Source: Sipunculus nudus
Lineage: Eukaryota > Annelida > Sipuncula > Golfingiida > Sipunculidae
DNA: 64,000 nt
NCBI GenBank assembly: GCA_026874595.1
Contig: CM049317.1
Span: forward strand, 75,794,891 to 75,858,890
Direction: 5' to 3'
Shown here: one piece after another, positions 48,801 to 58,944 of the stretch
Layout of the letters: each line of letters begins with the position of its first letter
Position numbering within the stretch: position 1 is the stretch's first letter
Notes under the pieces: model-generated
Told to the model about the DNA's origin: nothing
What the model saw: only the letters and a program-made list of their open reading frames with translations
Database searches by the model: none
Program-made: the position numbers and the translations under genes

Positions 48801-50492
48801 CCGTATGTCTGTCTGTCCCTCTGTTTCCGGATGAAAACTCAAGTTTGGATGGACATATGGATTTTAAACTTGATTTATACATGGCCCCCACTAAAGCAAG
48901 AACCCTTTTGCTTTGGGGGTCATGAGGTCAAAGGTCAAGGTCCCAGGACCCACATCCTTGAAAAGTTTGTGGATGCATTTGAAGCCAATCTTTTCATCCC
49001 AGATCTTCTGTCTTGCACATATGGCTTACCTGCCAATCAGGAAAGCTCGCTATCGATTTTCGAGTCACAAGGTCTGAGGTCAAGGTCGTAGTAGCCAGCT
49101 TTCTACAAATTCATTTCCGCATGATAACTCCAGTTTGGATGGATGGACAAATAGAATTCATACTTGACTTATATATGATCCACCACTTAAGGACGAAACC
49201 TGTAGATGGGGGTCATGAGGTTAAAGGTCAAGGTCATCTTCGAAAAGTTTGTGAATGTATTGTAAATGTTTCATCCTAAATATTTCACTTTTGGATAACC
49301 TAGCAATGGTAGAGAAACTATATCGATTTCGACATCACAGGTTCTAAGGTCAAGGTCACAAGACAATCCTACTGATTTTATATGCTGACCAGGATTATAG
49401 TTTAATATATCAGATGTAATTATGCCTCTGTTGCTTGACGATACTCAAAAGCTACAAATCTTTACACGATTATCACTGATTTAAACCTAAAAATCTTGGT
49501 TCAGTTGTTTAAATACTGTTATGTGTCAGTTCCCCCTGTCTCTGCATATTATCAGGTCTTTTATCAATTTTTCAAGCATCACTCAGCCGACACTGAAAGT
49601 CTATTGGCCTTTTGCGGGCCCTTCCTGACCTGTCAGTATTCTAGTTTCATATAAAAATATTTATTTTATAAAAAAAAAATCGAGGCAGCTTCTGTTATCT
49701 TTTCGCACTTAAGTGAAATTTAGACAATTTTTGTTTCAGCTGATATTGTATTCCACGTGGACATCCGAGGGGGTTCGGTGTTGCAAAACGTCGGTCGCGC
49801 TCGGCGAGTTCCGTACAACCACGTTAACATGAACGTCGACGGCGTCTATAAAGTTGGCCTGCATGCATTCGTTGCTTCCCAGCCCGGGGTTTACATGTTC
49901 ATGGTGGATGGCTTCTCCTCTTCAATGGGGCCAGGCTGTATCCAGCTCCGTAAGAACAACTTGGTGGTGGACCATGCCTACACTTTAGGTAGGTGTATAA
50001 TTCTTAAGAACATTACATTATTTTAGAGCAGGTAAAATACCATGGTCAAACAAAGGGCAAGTGTATGGTAGGACACAGTTATGTAACAAATTGACAAAAT
50101 GGGAATATTAAAACATAACATAATCAAGATAAGTTGTTTTAAACGTGATTATTGGTGTCTGAGTATATATTGGACATAAACAGTTTTCTGCAATACTCTC
50201 TCTCTTATATATATAAATATAATTATGGAACCTGCGTGAAAGATACCTGTTTAACAAGACCACCTGTCTATTAAGAACCGAAACATAGGTGTAACAGGTA
50301 CACGTATCGATTTATGTGCATAGTTTATGCTTCTATCTTCCAGGAGGCTTATCATCAATGTCGATCAGCAGACCACTGCAGCTCAAGAAAGGAGATTCTG
50401 TGTTCGTCACCATGTGTCCCACTGTACGTAACACACTCTACAATGACGGGAGGAATTCCTTCACCGGGTATCTCCTGACGCAGACGCTGTAA
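45749..50492 (+). CDS. Secreted kringle-C1q domain protein (gene model)
   Basis: Exons supported: 45749-45850 (signal peptide), 47259-47510 (kringle), 49740-49988 and 50344-50492 (C1q domain, TAA at 50490-50492). Kringle to C1q-a and C1q-a to C1q-b junctions are all phase 1 with clean GT-AG sites, so the kringle-C1q linkage is firm at sequence level. The signal exon ends in phase 0 while the kringle exon needs phase 1, so at least one small exon of 3n+1 nt between 45851 and 47258 is missing from this model, or the signal exon uses another donor. No collagen repeat is seen. Kringles bind proteins and sometimes lysine or carbohydrate in clotting factors. C1q domains trimerise and act as recognition heads in complement and in the large mollusc C1q families. 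A secreted trimeric recognition protein is the likely product (inference). Confidence 0.8.
46226..46285 (+). other. Tentative intervening exon in the kringle-C1q gene
   Basis: After acceptor-like aaaaacag at 46225-46232 an open frame continues exon 1 in phase 0 with ITGCTGSSISFEHRPHTR. A GT inside CGCC|GTGGAG would give the 3n+1 length needed to restore phase for the kringle exon. The donor is weak and there is no domain match, so this is only a candidate. Confidence 0.2.
47259..47510 (+). CDS. Kringle-C1q gene exon: complete kringle domain
   Basis: The 252-nt exon (phase 1-1) encodes one kringle with all six cysteines at exon residues about 2, 24, 55, 67, 79 and 84, matching the 1-6, 2-4, 3-5 bonding pattern. 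Hallmarks are CQHWTSNYPHRH, ASNYCRNP, GPWCYTTD and RWETCAVPLC. Where lysine-binding kringles have an acidic DxD after RNP, this one has SHH, so classical lysine binding is unlikely. The domain sits in a single exon bounded by symmetric phase-1 introns, the usual form of a shuffled kringle. The donor gtaagc is followed closely by GT and GA microsatellites. Confidence 0.93.
47537..47582. repeat. GT then GA compound microsatellite
   Basis: (GT)n followed by (GA)n starting about 27 bp after the kringle exon's donor, so length changes could affect splicing of that exon. Confidence 0.9.
47590..48820. other. Intron of the kringle-C1q gene
   Basis: No exon recognised. A minus-strand frame at 47825-48085 (NEFANRCIFLKISC..., SDKRKYLDLSALCAL) might be a transposon scrap, but I cannot assign it. 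C-run near 48668-48680. Confidence 0.45.
48825..49375. repeat. Intronic tandem repeat, ~289-bp unit, two copies, with AGGTCA motifs
   Basis: Unit 1 begins TTTCCGGATGAAAACTCAAG near 48825 and unit 2 begins TTTCCGCATGATAACTCCAG near 49114. Both contain GTTTGGATGGA, a TTGA-TTATA segment, GGGGGTCATGAGGT and AAAGGTCAAGGTC, a GAAAAGTTTGTG segment, and a final AAGGTCAAGGTC. Direct AGGTCA repeats lie at 48925-48937 (one-base spacer), 49077-49088, 49218-49236 and 49347-49358. No coding potential; the short open frames through it are chance. Confidence 0.8.
49740..49988 (+). CDS. Kringle-C1q gene exon: C1q domain, first part
   Basis: Follows acceptor ttgtttcag. It reads DIVFHVDIRGGS, then VPYNHVNMNVDGVYKVGLHA, FVASQPGVYMFMVDGF, and CIQLRKNNLVV. 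The pattern V.F...N..G.Y....F.A...G.Y.F is that of C1q/TNF-like beta strands A to E. 249 nt, phase 1-1, donor gtaggt. In-phase junctions to the kringle exon upstream and the final exon downstream. Confidence 0.88.
50344..50492 (+). CDS. Kringle-C1q gene final exon: C1q domain, last part
   Basis: Acceptor atcttccag precedes GLSSMSISRPLQLKKGDSVF, then VTMCPTVRNTLYNDGRNSFT and GYLLTQTL and TAA. LKKGDSV and the closing SFTGYLL match the C1q end (L..GD.V......SF.GFLL). Together with the preceding exon it makes a C1q domain of about 132 residues, the normal length. Confidence 0.9.
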
Positions 50493-50494
50493 GG

Positions 50495-50965
50495 GAGGAG
50501 GACCGCTCAATTGGTTCAGAACACCGGCAAAGCCCCCTACACCCAAACTATCGCAGCGCACTCTTATATTTGCTGAGAATCCTTCTATAATGCACTTTCT
50601 CGCTTCAGGATTCTGTGTCTTGCCCTTACGGCTAGCATTTTTTTTTACCACTATCACACGCGCACGCGGTTTCTTGCCCTAAATAAAATACGGCTTCCGA
50701 GATCATTAACCAAGAGCTGCAATAAAAGATCAATCTCTATTTGGAGTGTGTGTATTTTTATCTGGTGTGTGTTTGACCAAGGTGTGTGTATTTTATTTTG
50801 TGATGGTGTGTTCTGTATTCTGTGACAACTCTCCTTTACCATTTTTTTATTGTGTACCTCACGTATTTTATACAGTAAAGTGTTTTAGATAACATCTAAG
50901 AAACGCTAGACTTTGGTCCTCTTTTTGATAATCGAACATGACAGTCTTATTTATGCAAGGATACG
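50495..50965. other. 3' flank of the kringle-C1q gene
   Basis: Contains AATAAAATAC near 50683, usable as a polyadenylation signal. No further gene. The minus-strand 100-codon frame at 50355-50657 overlaps the C1q exon and is its shadow. Confidence 0.5.
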
Positions 50966-51000
<35 letters not shown>

Positions 51001-51840
51001 AAAATATTTATACAGGGTAGCCCGTTCAGACAAGATTGTCTGATCTGCCACAGGGCCCTGTTGGGCTACACAGATTATACAATGTATAAAACATGTAAGA
51101 TGCAATCAGAATTAATAAAAGTGGCTAAAGATAAAATAATGCAGCAAGATGGGATATTAAACATGAAAATATATAACTATGACATTTAACGTAATATAGA
51201 GCAAGATGTGATATAAAACATGAATATAAAACTATCACATGCAACGTAATATACAAGGCTATAATGATTGTAACATAAATATTAAATATATCAGAGTATG
51301 AAATAGCATGCATTATATGACATATAAAGCACATAATATGAGATTTATTACATGATACTTTTTTAAAGACCTGTAAGGAGGAGCAGTTTTTTCGAGATTG
51401 ATTTAATGTATTCCACAAAAAAGGACCTCGGCATAAAAATGATATCTTTAAGTAGTCTGTCCGAGGTTTGGATACATATAATTTATTGGAATAGCTATTG
51501 AGTGTGTCATGTTTGTGGACTTGGTGAACAAAAGTGAACCGGTTGGTCATATAGGATGGACTTAAGTTATTCAGACTTTCAAACATAAGGATGCGAGTCA
51601 GATATTCATGTCTTTATGCATCTGATTTAATGCCAAGGCACTGACGGATAGCTGTAACGCCAAATTCATGATTAAAATTGCGACTTATAATACGTGCGGC
51701 TAGATTTTCAAGACTTTGGATGCTAGTAACACATGAAGAAGGCCCATTTCCTCGTGACGTTATGTGCGTACTTTTTGTCAAATTATTACTTATCAGCATT
51801 ATCTTTCTTTGATTAACTCCAGATAAAATACTTGACCCTG
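50966..51840 (-). mobile_element. LINE 3' end with pseudogenised ORF2 and ATT tail
   Basis: On the minus strand an open frame from 51799 reads SIQSLENLAARIISRNFN up to a stop at 51614. It then continues in the same frame as ILMFESLNNLSPSYMTNRF, KHDTLNSYSNKLYV, PRTDYLKISF and GPFLWNTLNQ. This is the typical C-terminal region of non-LTR retrotransposon ORF2. The in-frame stop shows decay. Beyond it the 3' end has a hairpin-capable GGGCTA...TAGCCC segment (51019-51067) and ends in a (TAA)n tail seen as ATT repeats at 50968-50999. Truncated at its 5' end near 51840, as usual for LINE insertions. It lies just downstream of the kringle-C1q gene, convergent with it. Confidence 0.85.
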
Positions 51841-52145
51841 ACTATTTTTTTTTCTACTGATATGACAAAAAAATAACAATCACGTACTTTATGCCCTGGT
51901 GATTATATTTCGGAAGGAATTTAGTAAGTTCCAGACTGAATTCTTGTGAACATTCACTGTATTGGGAACATCTATGTAATCAAAACAGTCGAAATGTAAT
52001 CAATTCGTCACAAAATAATGCCAGTACTCCTACATAAATCGAAAAATGCAATTATGTGCCCAACACATGGATTTACTTCAAGCCACTGATTGATAAATGA
52101 CTTTGGTTTTCTAGTTAGACCTAAACACAGTGTAACAAATTTGTG

Positions 52146-52148
<3 letters not shown>

Positions 52149-52197
<49 letters not shown>

Positions 52198-52218
52198 ATG
52201 GTGTGTGTGTGTGTGTAT
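52149..52218. repeat. TA/TG compound microsatellite
   Basis: TA run to about 52182, then TG runs interrupted by ATGG. Confidence 0.9.
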
Positions 52219-52786
52219 GAACATGATTATACAAGTTGTCAATACATCGTTTTACTCCTGCAGGTACCCTACACCTGACAACTAGTACACAGACGTACCT
52301 CAAGCCCTGTTGAGCCATGTGGATGGATTGGTTGCAAATGAACATATGGTAAGTGACTCTATTACTATGAATCCCATTTATAAATACATGTTTAATGAAT
52401 ATATTCAGATAAAATTTCACACGGCACTGTTTCTTGCTCAAGTTTTAATTTTGTAATATTGAAGGCCCACATTTTGGGAGATGAATGGGAGGAGGACTCC
52501 TTAATCTCAGGAACTAACTCCAATATGAATATTATATAAAGGACACTTCCAATGTAGCTTCTAAAATAATAAAATTATCAGGATGACATATTCAAACATA
52601 TAAGCTGTGATTCAATGTACCAAATATCCTGCACACAATTCTGTCATATAAAATGTGTTTTTTATGGAATTTATGTCCACATTGTAAGGAATAATCAGTC
52701 GTAGAACTGTTGCAGACAAATACACGTATCACAAGTAACAAGACCACTTGGTTTTAATAAATATACGTTTTACTTGAAAATGTCTA

Positions 52787-52800
52787 TTATTATTATTATT

Positions 52801-52863
<63 letters not shown>
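52787..52863. repeat. TTA, TA, GA compound microsatellite
   Basis: TTA units, then a TA tract, then about 17 GA units, then GAAA steps. Confidence 0.9.
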
Positions 52864-52868
<5 letters not shown>

Positions 52869-52973
52869 AAGAGGGAGCGATAGAGAGTGTGAATACGGAC
52901 GAACCTGACAGGTCCATGAAAACCCATAGGTTGACACAGCAAACATTTGACAAACCTTTTAACAACTCTAGAG

Positions 52974-53000
52974 GGTTGTCAAATTGATATTTTGACAACC
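52974..53000. repeat. Perfect inverted repeat (10-bp arms)
   Basis: GGTTGTCAAA at 52974-52983 and TTTGACAACC at 52991-53000, separated by 7 bases. Further TTGACAA and GTTGTC motifs flank it from 52943 to 53061. Confidence 0.75.
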
Positions 53001-53880
53001 TGGGTTGTTGTTTTAGGTACACCCATTTGACAATCCTAAAGTTGTCGATTTGACAACCCTATGTTTTCAGTGATTAATACGGGGATATTAATAAAGGTAA
53101 CGGTGTATAGACCAAATTTCTCAAAATAAAATATATTCCACGTTTGTTCAATCCGTTTCAAATATAGTGAAAAATCCATGAGATTTCCTGGACTAGCGTC
53201 CACAACAACTGATAAACCAATAGGGCAATCAATCAGCCACACCGGCTCAGCGAGATATACCTCAAAATACAACCTCCACTCAGTATTGAAACCACCGTAT
53301 AATCTCTGATAGTTCTATTTTTAAACATCAAACTTCTGACGACAGTATTTGTCCTTTACATTGTCATGGCCTTAAATGTGTAATGCACGAGGACTAAAAT
53401 ATTTGGATGCGCTCCGGTTTAATAGCACAGCGGAATGCCCTCTTGCTAACAGTAATTTAGATTGGCTCTAATGTTTACGTATGACAAGCAGCCTTTTTTC
53501 GTATAAAACCATGACGCAATACTGCTCTGTAATTTGATTATGAATATTTATAATTTCCAGATGGCGCCACCGGCATCAACGTGCAAATTAGTCAATGTAA
53601 TAAATTTGTAAATAAAATATCAATGTCAAGTTTTGCCTGTGCCTGTCATACATAAGCCATTTCGATGCAATAATCTCGGTCCCACTGAAAATCATATAAA
53701 CAGCCAACAGACAACTGGACTGACATCTGGGGTATAAACATAACCTTTTTATAAACATTGTTGATTCAGAACAGGTTGCGTTTCTGATAGGGTGGTGCAG
53801 CTTCCAGCCGGAGCGAAGACCCGACATTAACCACAAACCAGCACCCGAATACCCCCGGAGTCTTTTATAGGTGCTTTGAA

Positions 53881-53925
53881 TAATGAATGAATGAATGAAT
53901 ACTTTATTCAGAAATATATATTATA
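53881..53925 (-). repeat. AATG tail of a retroelement remnant
   Basis: Five AATG units are followed by ACTTTATTC. On the minus strand this reads GAATAAAGT then (CATT)n, a polyadenylation signal followed by a short tandem tail, as at the 3' end of some LINEs. The body beyond it is not recognisable. Confidence 0.4.
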
Positions 53926-54988
53926 TATAACTATCTACATATCATAACTAACGCTTTCTTATTAATCGATGTAGATTTATTTTAAACATATTACAAGGTA
54001 GAAACATACGACATTATAAATACATATGAAAGAAAAACACCTTTAATATAACTTAGCATAATTGAAGTGCATCTGCGGAGACCGCTGGCGCCACCTGGTT
54101 ACTAGGCGAAGACCGAAAAATTACGACTTGTATTTACGATGACTCCCAATTATATTTAAAGTTATACTTAATATTTTTCAACACACGAAGTTGTAAAATT
54201 AGACGCATTATATGTTAAACGTTCGTTTTCCGTATATAATTCAACATATGGGAAAGAACTGAAGGCGTAACAACTTGTTAACTTTGAAGCATGAACGGAA
54301 GCGCCACCTGACGAGCAAACTATAAACGAAATTACCATTAACTTATAGGTGAAGTTCATGATATAACATTATATATCATTCAAATGGCATATTATATATT
54401 TCTCTATGATGTGCGCGTATATGCATGAAAATTGCTATTTCGCGCAAGTCGGCGCCATATATTTCCAAGGTACAATAAGGTAGCCCGTAATTATTCGCGT
54501 TCAAACTCATATCTCAATGTTTCCATGGACCTTTCTGATATCTATACACTTTTTAGTCGTAACTCTTCCATATATTAATCAGGTAAAGTAAAGAGATCGG
54601 ACTGATACTATAGGTGTAGCAATATAATGTATACAACATATTCTAGTGGGAAAAACAATTAAAAGAAAACGGATGGCGCCCCATTCGGATTTCGGGGTCT
54701 CATGGATTCCGCCCACACTTCTACGAGGGACACCCTCGCTGATTTTTTTTTTTTTAAATTAGCCCTCATATAAGACACATCCACTGTGAAACCAATCTTC
54801 GCTTTCTACGACTACGGAATTGCTCCAGATGACCCAATTAGAAAGGCATTTGATTAATTTAGTTGAGGGTAAAACCCAAAAACGAACCTGTTTAATGTTT
54901 GAGGTAATCTGGATCACTAAAATTTATATTTACGGATTAAGGCTATACACGATGAATTGTTAACTGACAGCAGTTAAGTTTTATTATT

Positions 54989-55558
54989 CAGTAGAGCGCC
55001 GTTTATCCAAATGCGTCGGGGGACAAGCTGTTTCTTTTTTTTCGGAAAAAAAACTTTCAGAAAAACGGTCAGAGTTCTAGTGACAAGTTCGTACGACAGT
55101 GAAAGATTAAGTGATAATAAAAATAATATTGGATTTATTGCATGGCTAGATTGCCATTAATCAGTTTAACCTGTTTTTAGTACATGTGCGTGCCGTTCTT
55201 AAACAAATTCACCGGTGGGAAAGATCAAATGCCATCGCCATTAGTGAAGCTTGCTTCGTTTCTGTTACAGCCCAAAGGCGGCGTCAGTGCAGTACACGTA
55301 TAACGAGTGAAAGGCAAGGGATTTAAACGTTTTTGAACAATTATAGAGCTTACCGATTATTCATAAATTTTTCTTTGAGTCAGGGGTACCTTGCAACTTC
55401 AATATGTATTGACGTGTTTCTTTCTCCTGAGTTTATATCTGAAAGGGTTGATTTTCCAATGTTGAAATCCCTCGCGATTATGTCACCACGGTCGAGCCGC
55501 TCAAGGATTGTCTGCTTGTCCGCAAAGCATAACGCCGTCTGTATAACGCGCTCTACTG
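54989..55558 (-). mobile_element. Compact Tigger/pogo derivative with HTH fragment
   Basis: The left end CAGTAGAGCGCCGTTTATCC (54989) and the right end, read on the minus strand, CAGTAGAGCGCGTTATACAG (from 55558) form imperfect inverted repeats. The right flank is TA; the left flank is TT, probably a mutated TA. Starting almost at the right repeat, the minus strand reads ALCFADKQTILERLDRG and DIIARDFNIGKSTLSDI, the N-terminal helix-turn-helix (psq/pogo type) of Tigger transposases. The rest of the transposase is deleted, giving a 570-bp non-autonomous element. Confidence 0.75.
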
Positions 55559-56149
55559 TATTCAAAAGATGTTACCTTATACCAGAACAAATGTTGTGAA
55601 CGAATTTCATGTACCATTCGGAAATAACTACTCCCTTCCTTAGGGCCTGTGTTATACTGTGAGAGAATGCAGGATTTATTTTGAAGATACGTTGAAGGTT
55701 TCTTTTGAAAGATACGCTGAGGGTTTCTTTTGAATAAAAAATAGAAACTATGACAAACAAATCTTAAAGGCGAAAGAAGTGTCTGCCTCAATACAGCCGA
55801 ACCTCACCAGGTTATTCCTCCATAAGCTACTCAATAGAAAAATACTTCAATTAGCCATATGAGCAATCAACCAAGTATGAAACAGTTTCAGTGAAATCAA
55901 AAATTAATAGCCGGCAAATGTCTCGGAATATTTTACAGAAACATACATGATTAGATATTTAGGTAAGATCGAGCACAAGTCATATTCCTTATAGGGATAT
56001 GTGTTAAGCTATAAACACAGATGAGTAAAGTTGTGGTGTAATTAAGTAACAGTATGAAATTAGACATGACCCCTTGTTCTTTGCCTATACAAACATATGA
56101 TGTTAATGGATGATCATCATTTTTATTACTCCATAAGTTTAACGTTATG

Positions 56150-56400
56150 TTTTAGTCGCAGTCGGTTTGTTTGTCTGTTTGCCTGTTAGCAACATTACTG
56201 AAACAGTTATGAACGGATTTCATGAATTTTCAGAATAGCTCGGCAATGATACAAGGGAGAATTAAATTAAAGTTTTGGTATGACACGGATGACTATCTGG
56301 ATTCAGGAATTTAAATAAAATAAAAAAAAATGCTACATTTCTGACAATGCCGTAATGAGCTACCATGGCGGAGGTCTGAGCTCTCTTAGTGATTTATTAG
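56150..56400 (+). repeat. Dispersed repeat, copy 1
   Basis: Aligns over about 250 bp with 58365-58620. Shared blocks: GTTAGCAACATTACT, a GAACGGATTTCATGAATTTTC-like core, ATAGCTCGGCAATGATACAA, a GATTAAATTTTGG-like block, and GCGGAGGTCTGAGCTCTCT. No coding potential or terminal repeats identified. Confidence 0.8.
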
Positions 56401-56597
56401 TTACTTTATAGTAAAATGTATACTGCCACAAATGTCCTTGAATACCGTGCTAAGTCAAAAAGCAAGAATACAGAGGAAAAACTCATGGAAGTGATACATT
56501 AGATCATCTTGATCTCTGAACCTCTTTTTACAAGACAACTCCTAATGGGCCTGGTGGTTGTATTGTTTCAATCAAGTTTCGAAGGATATGTCATTAC

Positions 56598-57359
56598 CGT
56601 GGTTGAGTTTAGCATCCCTTCCAATTATCTGTTGTGTGTACTTCATCTCAGATTTTGTTTCAATGCTGACCAAAGAGGCATTCATCTTCTGACAAACCTG
56701 CTGCGCCAATGTCTGATTCACATGTCGATTTGGTTGATTTTTTTTATGGTCATTGAAGAGTGATATCGGGTTATCAGATGCCGGCCAGTACTTACATACG
56801 GAAATATGTGTCTTTATCACATTGTTTTTAATACCTTCCTTCCTCATTCCAGACACAAGGATTATTCCTGTGTGATTGTTTTAGATCAAGTTATAACCAT
56901 GGCATAAGCTGTCTTTAGATATTCTATAACATTACATTTTTTTCATTATATTATAACAATATGACTCAGTCATACAATGGCTTTAGCTGTCGTTAGTTAT
57001 ACTGATAAAGCAATATATTATTTAAGTATATTATAACAACATGACTCACTCCACTGAGAACTCATAATTGTTTTAGGGGTTTTCTCCCGTCATCAAAAGA
57101 AACCTTCAGGAAACTTTAAATACTCCTATATATAGGCAAAGCACAAGTTACTTTTAAATAAACAGGACACATTTCATGGAGGAAAATAAAACAAGATGTA
57201 TATTTCGATCATCCTTTATAATACTGCATATTGATTAAGCAAGTAAATATTTTTCCTTATGAAAATATGTGACGTTTTCTTACCCGTCTGACCAAAAGCT
57301 ACTTCAAGGAGGAGGATTGTTAGGCTGCTCATCAGGCCTAGGCCAATGACTAGGAATAT
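56598..57359 (-). pseudogene. C-type lectin gene fragment (signal exon + CTLD first half)
   Basis: At 57359-57284 the minus strand has acceptor ttttcag, then ILVIG-like hydrophobic sequence, an internal ATG (57332) reading MSSLTILLLEVAFGQT plus one base, and donor gtaaga: a good signal-peptide exon ending in phase 1. At about 56811-56598 it has a CTLD first-half exon with SVCKYWPAS, AQQVCQKMNASLVSIETKSE and a donor gtaatg in phase 1. The only AG near its start lies in phase 0, the SCY cysteine is missing, and no WTSG-to-LCE exon is found downstream. It is a partial or dying lectin gene of the same family; an unrecognised linker exon could rescue the phase. Confidence 0.6.
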
Positions 57360-57364
57360 CTGAA

Positions 57365-58360
57365 AATAAAAAACCAAAAGCGTTCATTATGGAAGACCAA
57401 GTGATTGTTTCGTCCTAAAAATGTAATAAAAAGAAAAGGAATAAAACATTAAAGTGTCAAATGAATCATTCTATAAATTGATCTTAATTTTAAATTTCAA
57501 TAATAGCAAGATAGCTATCCTTAACTGCTTTAACTACAGGTTTCGCCCCGTATATGAAATGTAAAGCTTTACATTAATATATCAGTCTTATCGTCTTGTT
57601 ACCTCCACTCTCAATACTGACCCTATAGAGCTGGGGGCGTTTACTCATATTTTTATGTTGTTGCTGTCTACAGGATAAATGTATGAACAAGATTTGGGTT
57701 GCCTTAACCTATATCATTTAAACGAACATATGTATGGACACCAAATCCCTGTTATATTACTTATGAGCTGAAAAATCATTATATGTTTATTTTATGAAAT
57801 TTGCATTTGGTGACTTCCATACGTACCGGTACTCTTCGTGTCAGCAACTTTATGAGAACCATTAAGCTAATATGAATTCTAGATCTGAATTATCCATACA
57901 TTTTATTTTAGTTAGAATAAAGAATAACAAATAAACCTTCTGCATTAATAAACGTAAAGAGATTCCCCGAGCTCTAGGACCTTTAGGATTACAGCTCTCA
58001 AATGATTATAATCATTGTTATTATTTGTCAAACGTTTACAAGGCGACGCGCACACAGTACCCGGCGTGACAGTCACGTTCTTGTAACTGCATTTCTTTAT
58101 GTATTCATTATATTATATATATATACATATATACATATATATATATGTGTGTGTGTATGTATGTCATACTGTGCAAAGACTTCAACTTTCCCCATTTTCG
58201 GTCACGTCCTGGTAATTTAATATCGATATCAAATTACCCTCAGGTTAGCCTCAACTTGCTTACCACGCACTTTTCAGATTACCCCATCCCCCCCCCCCCC
58301 CCCCCCACACACACACACTGATTTAGCAAAATGATAGTTACATCCGCCAAGGCGTGCAGG
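57365..58360. other. Intergenic DNA, no gene recognised
   Basis: AT-rich; includes a TA/GT microsatellite (58114-58160) and a C-run followed by CA units (58285-58318). Confidence 0.5.
58114..58160. repeat. TA/TG compound microsatellite
   Basis: TA with ACATATATACA variants, then TG units. Confidence 0.85.
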
Positions 58361-58364
58361 CCAT

Positions 58365-58620
58365 GGGGATTATATTTTTCGGCGTTGCATAGTTTGTTTG
58401 TCTTTTAGCAACATTACTCAACAATTTTTACAGGAATTTGATGTAAAAATTCAGGATAGCTCGGCCATGATACAAGGAACAATTGATTAAATTTTGGGGG
58501 TGATCACCATCTGGATCAAAGATTGTTTTAAAGGAAAAATGCTGCATTTCTGACCAAGCCATGTCGGGATAATAAGCTGCCTTGGCAGAGGTCTGCGCTC
58601 TCTGAGTGTTTTTCTATAGT
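58365..58620 (+). repeat. Dispersed repeat, copy 2
   Basis: Counterpart of 56150-56400 in the same orientation, with GCAACATTACTCAACAA, ATAGCTCGGCCATGATACAA, TTGATTAAATTTTGGG, CATCTGGATC and GGCAGAGGTCTGCGCTCTCT. The family's 3' end seems to be near CTCTGAGTG. Confidence 0.8.
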
Positions 58621-58944
58621 TTGTTATGCCTTTTACCCATGATATGCAATTTCAACAAAGCATCTTAAACGAGATTTTAAACTGCAATCAATATATGGAA
58701 AATAATATTGTCTCAAAATGTTTACTCTTATGTTTATTAGAATTATACTGACAAATCCACTTCACCAAAGCGTATTGGTCAATATATACAAACGTAAGAT
58801 CTACACAGATTCAACTTAATTTTATAAGAAATCACAATAATTATAGGTAAATAAACAAAGAAAGAAGACATCAACTTTGAGGGTGTAATCTGAAATCCAT
58901 CTCCAGTCTGGCTTGGTAATCTGAAGCGGAGTAATATGAAATCA

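Larger units (their letters stand above)
51845..54985. other. Intergenic DNA, no gene recognised
   Basis: AT-rich, with microsatellites and several GGCGCCACC motifs (see findings). Open frames at 53036-53272 and 53588-53836 (minus) have no recognisable domain. A cluster of TTGACAA motifs with a perfect 10-bp inverted repeat sits near 52974-53000. Confidence 0.5.
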
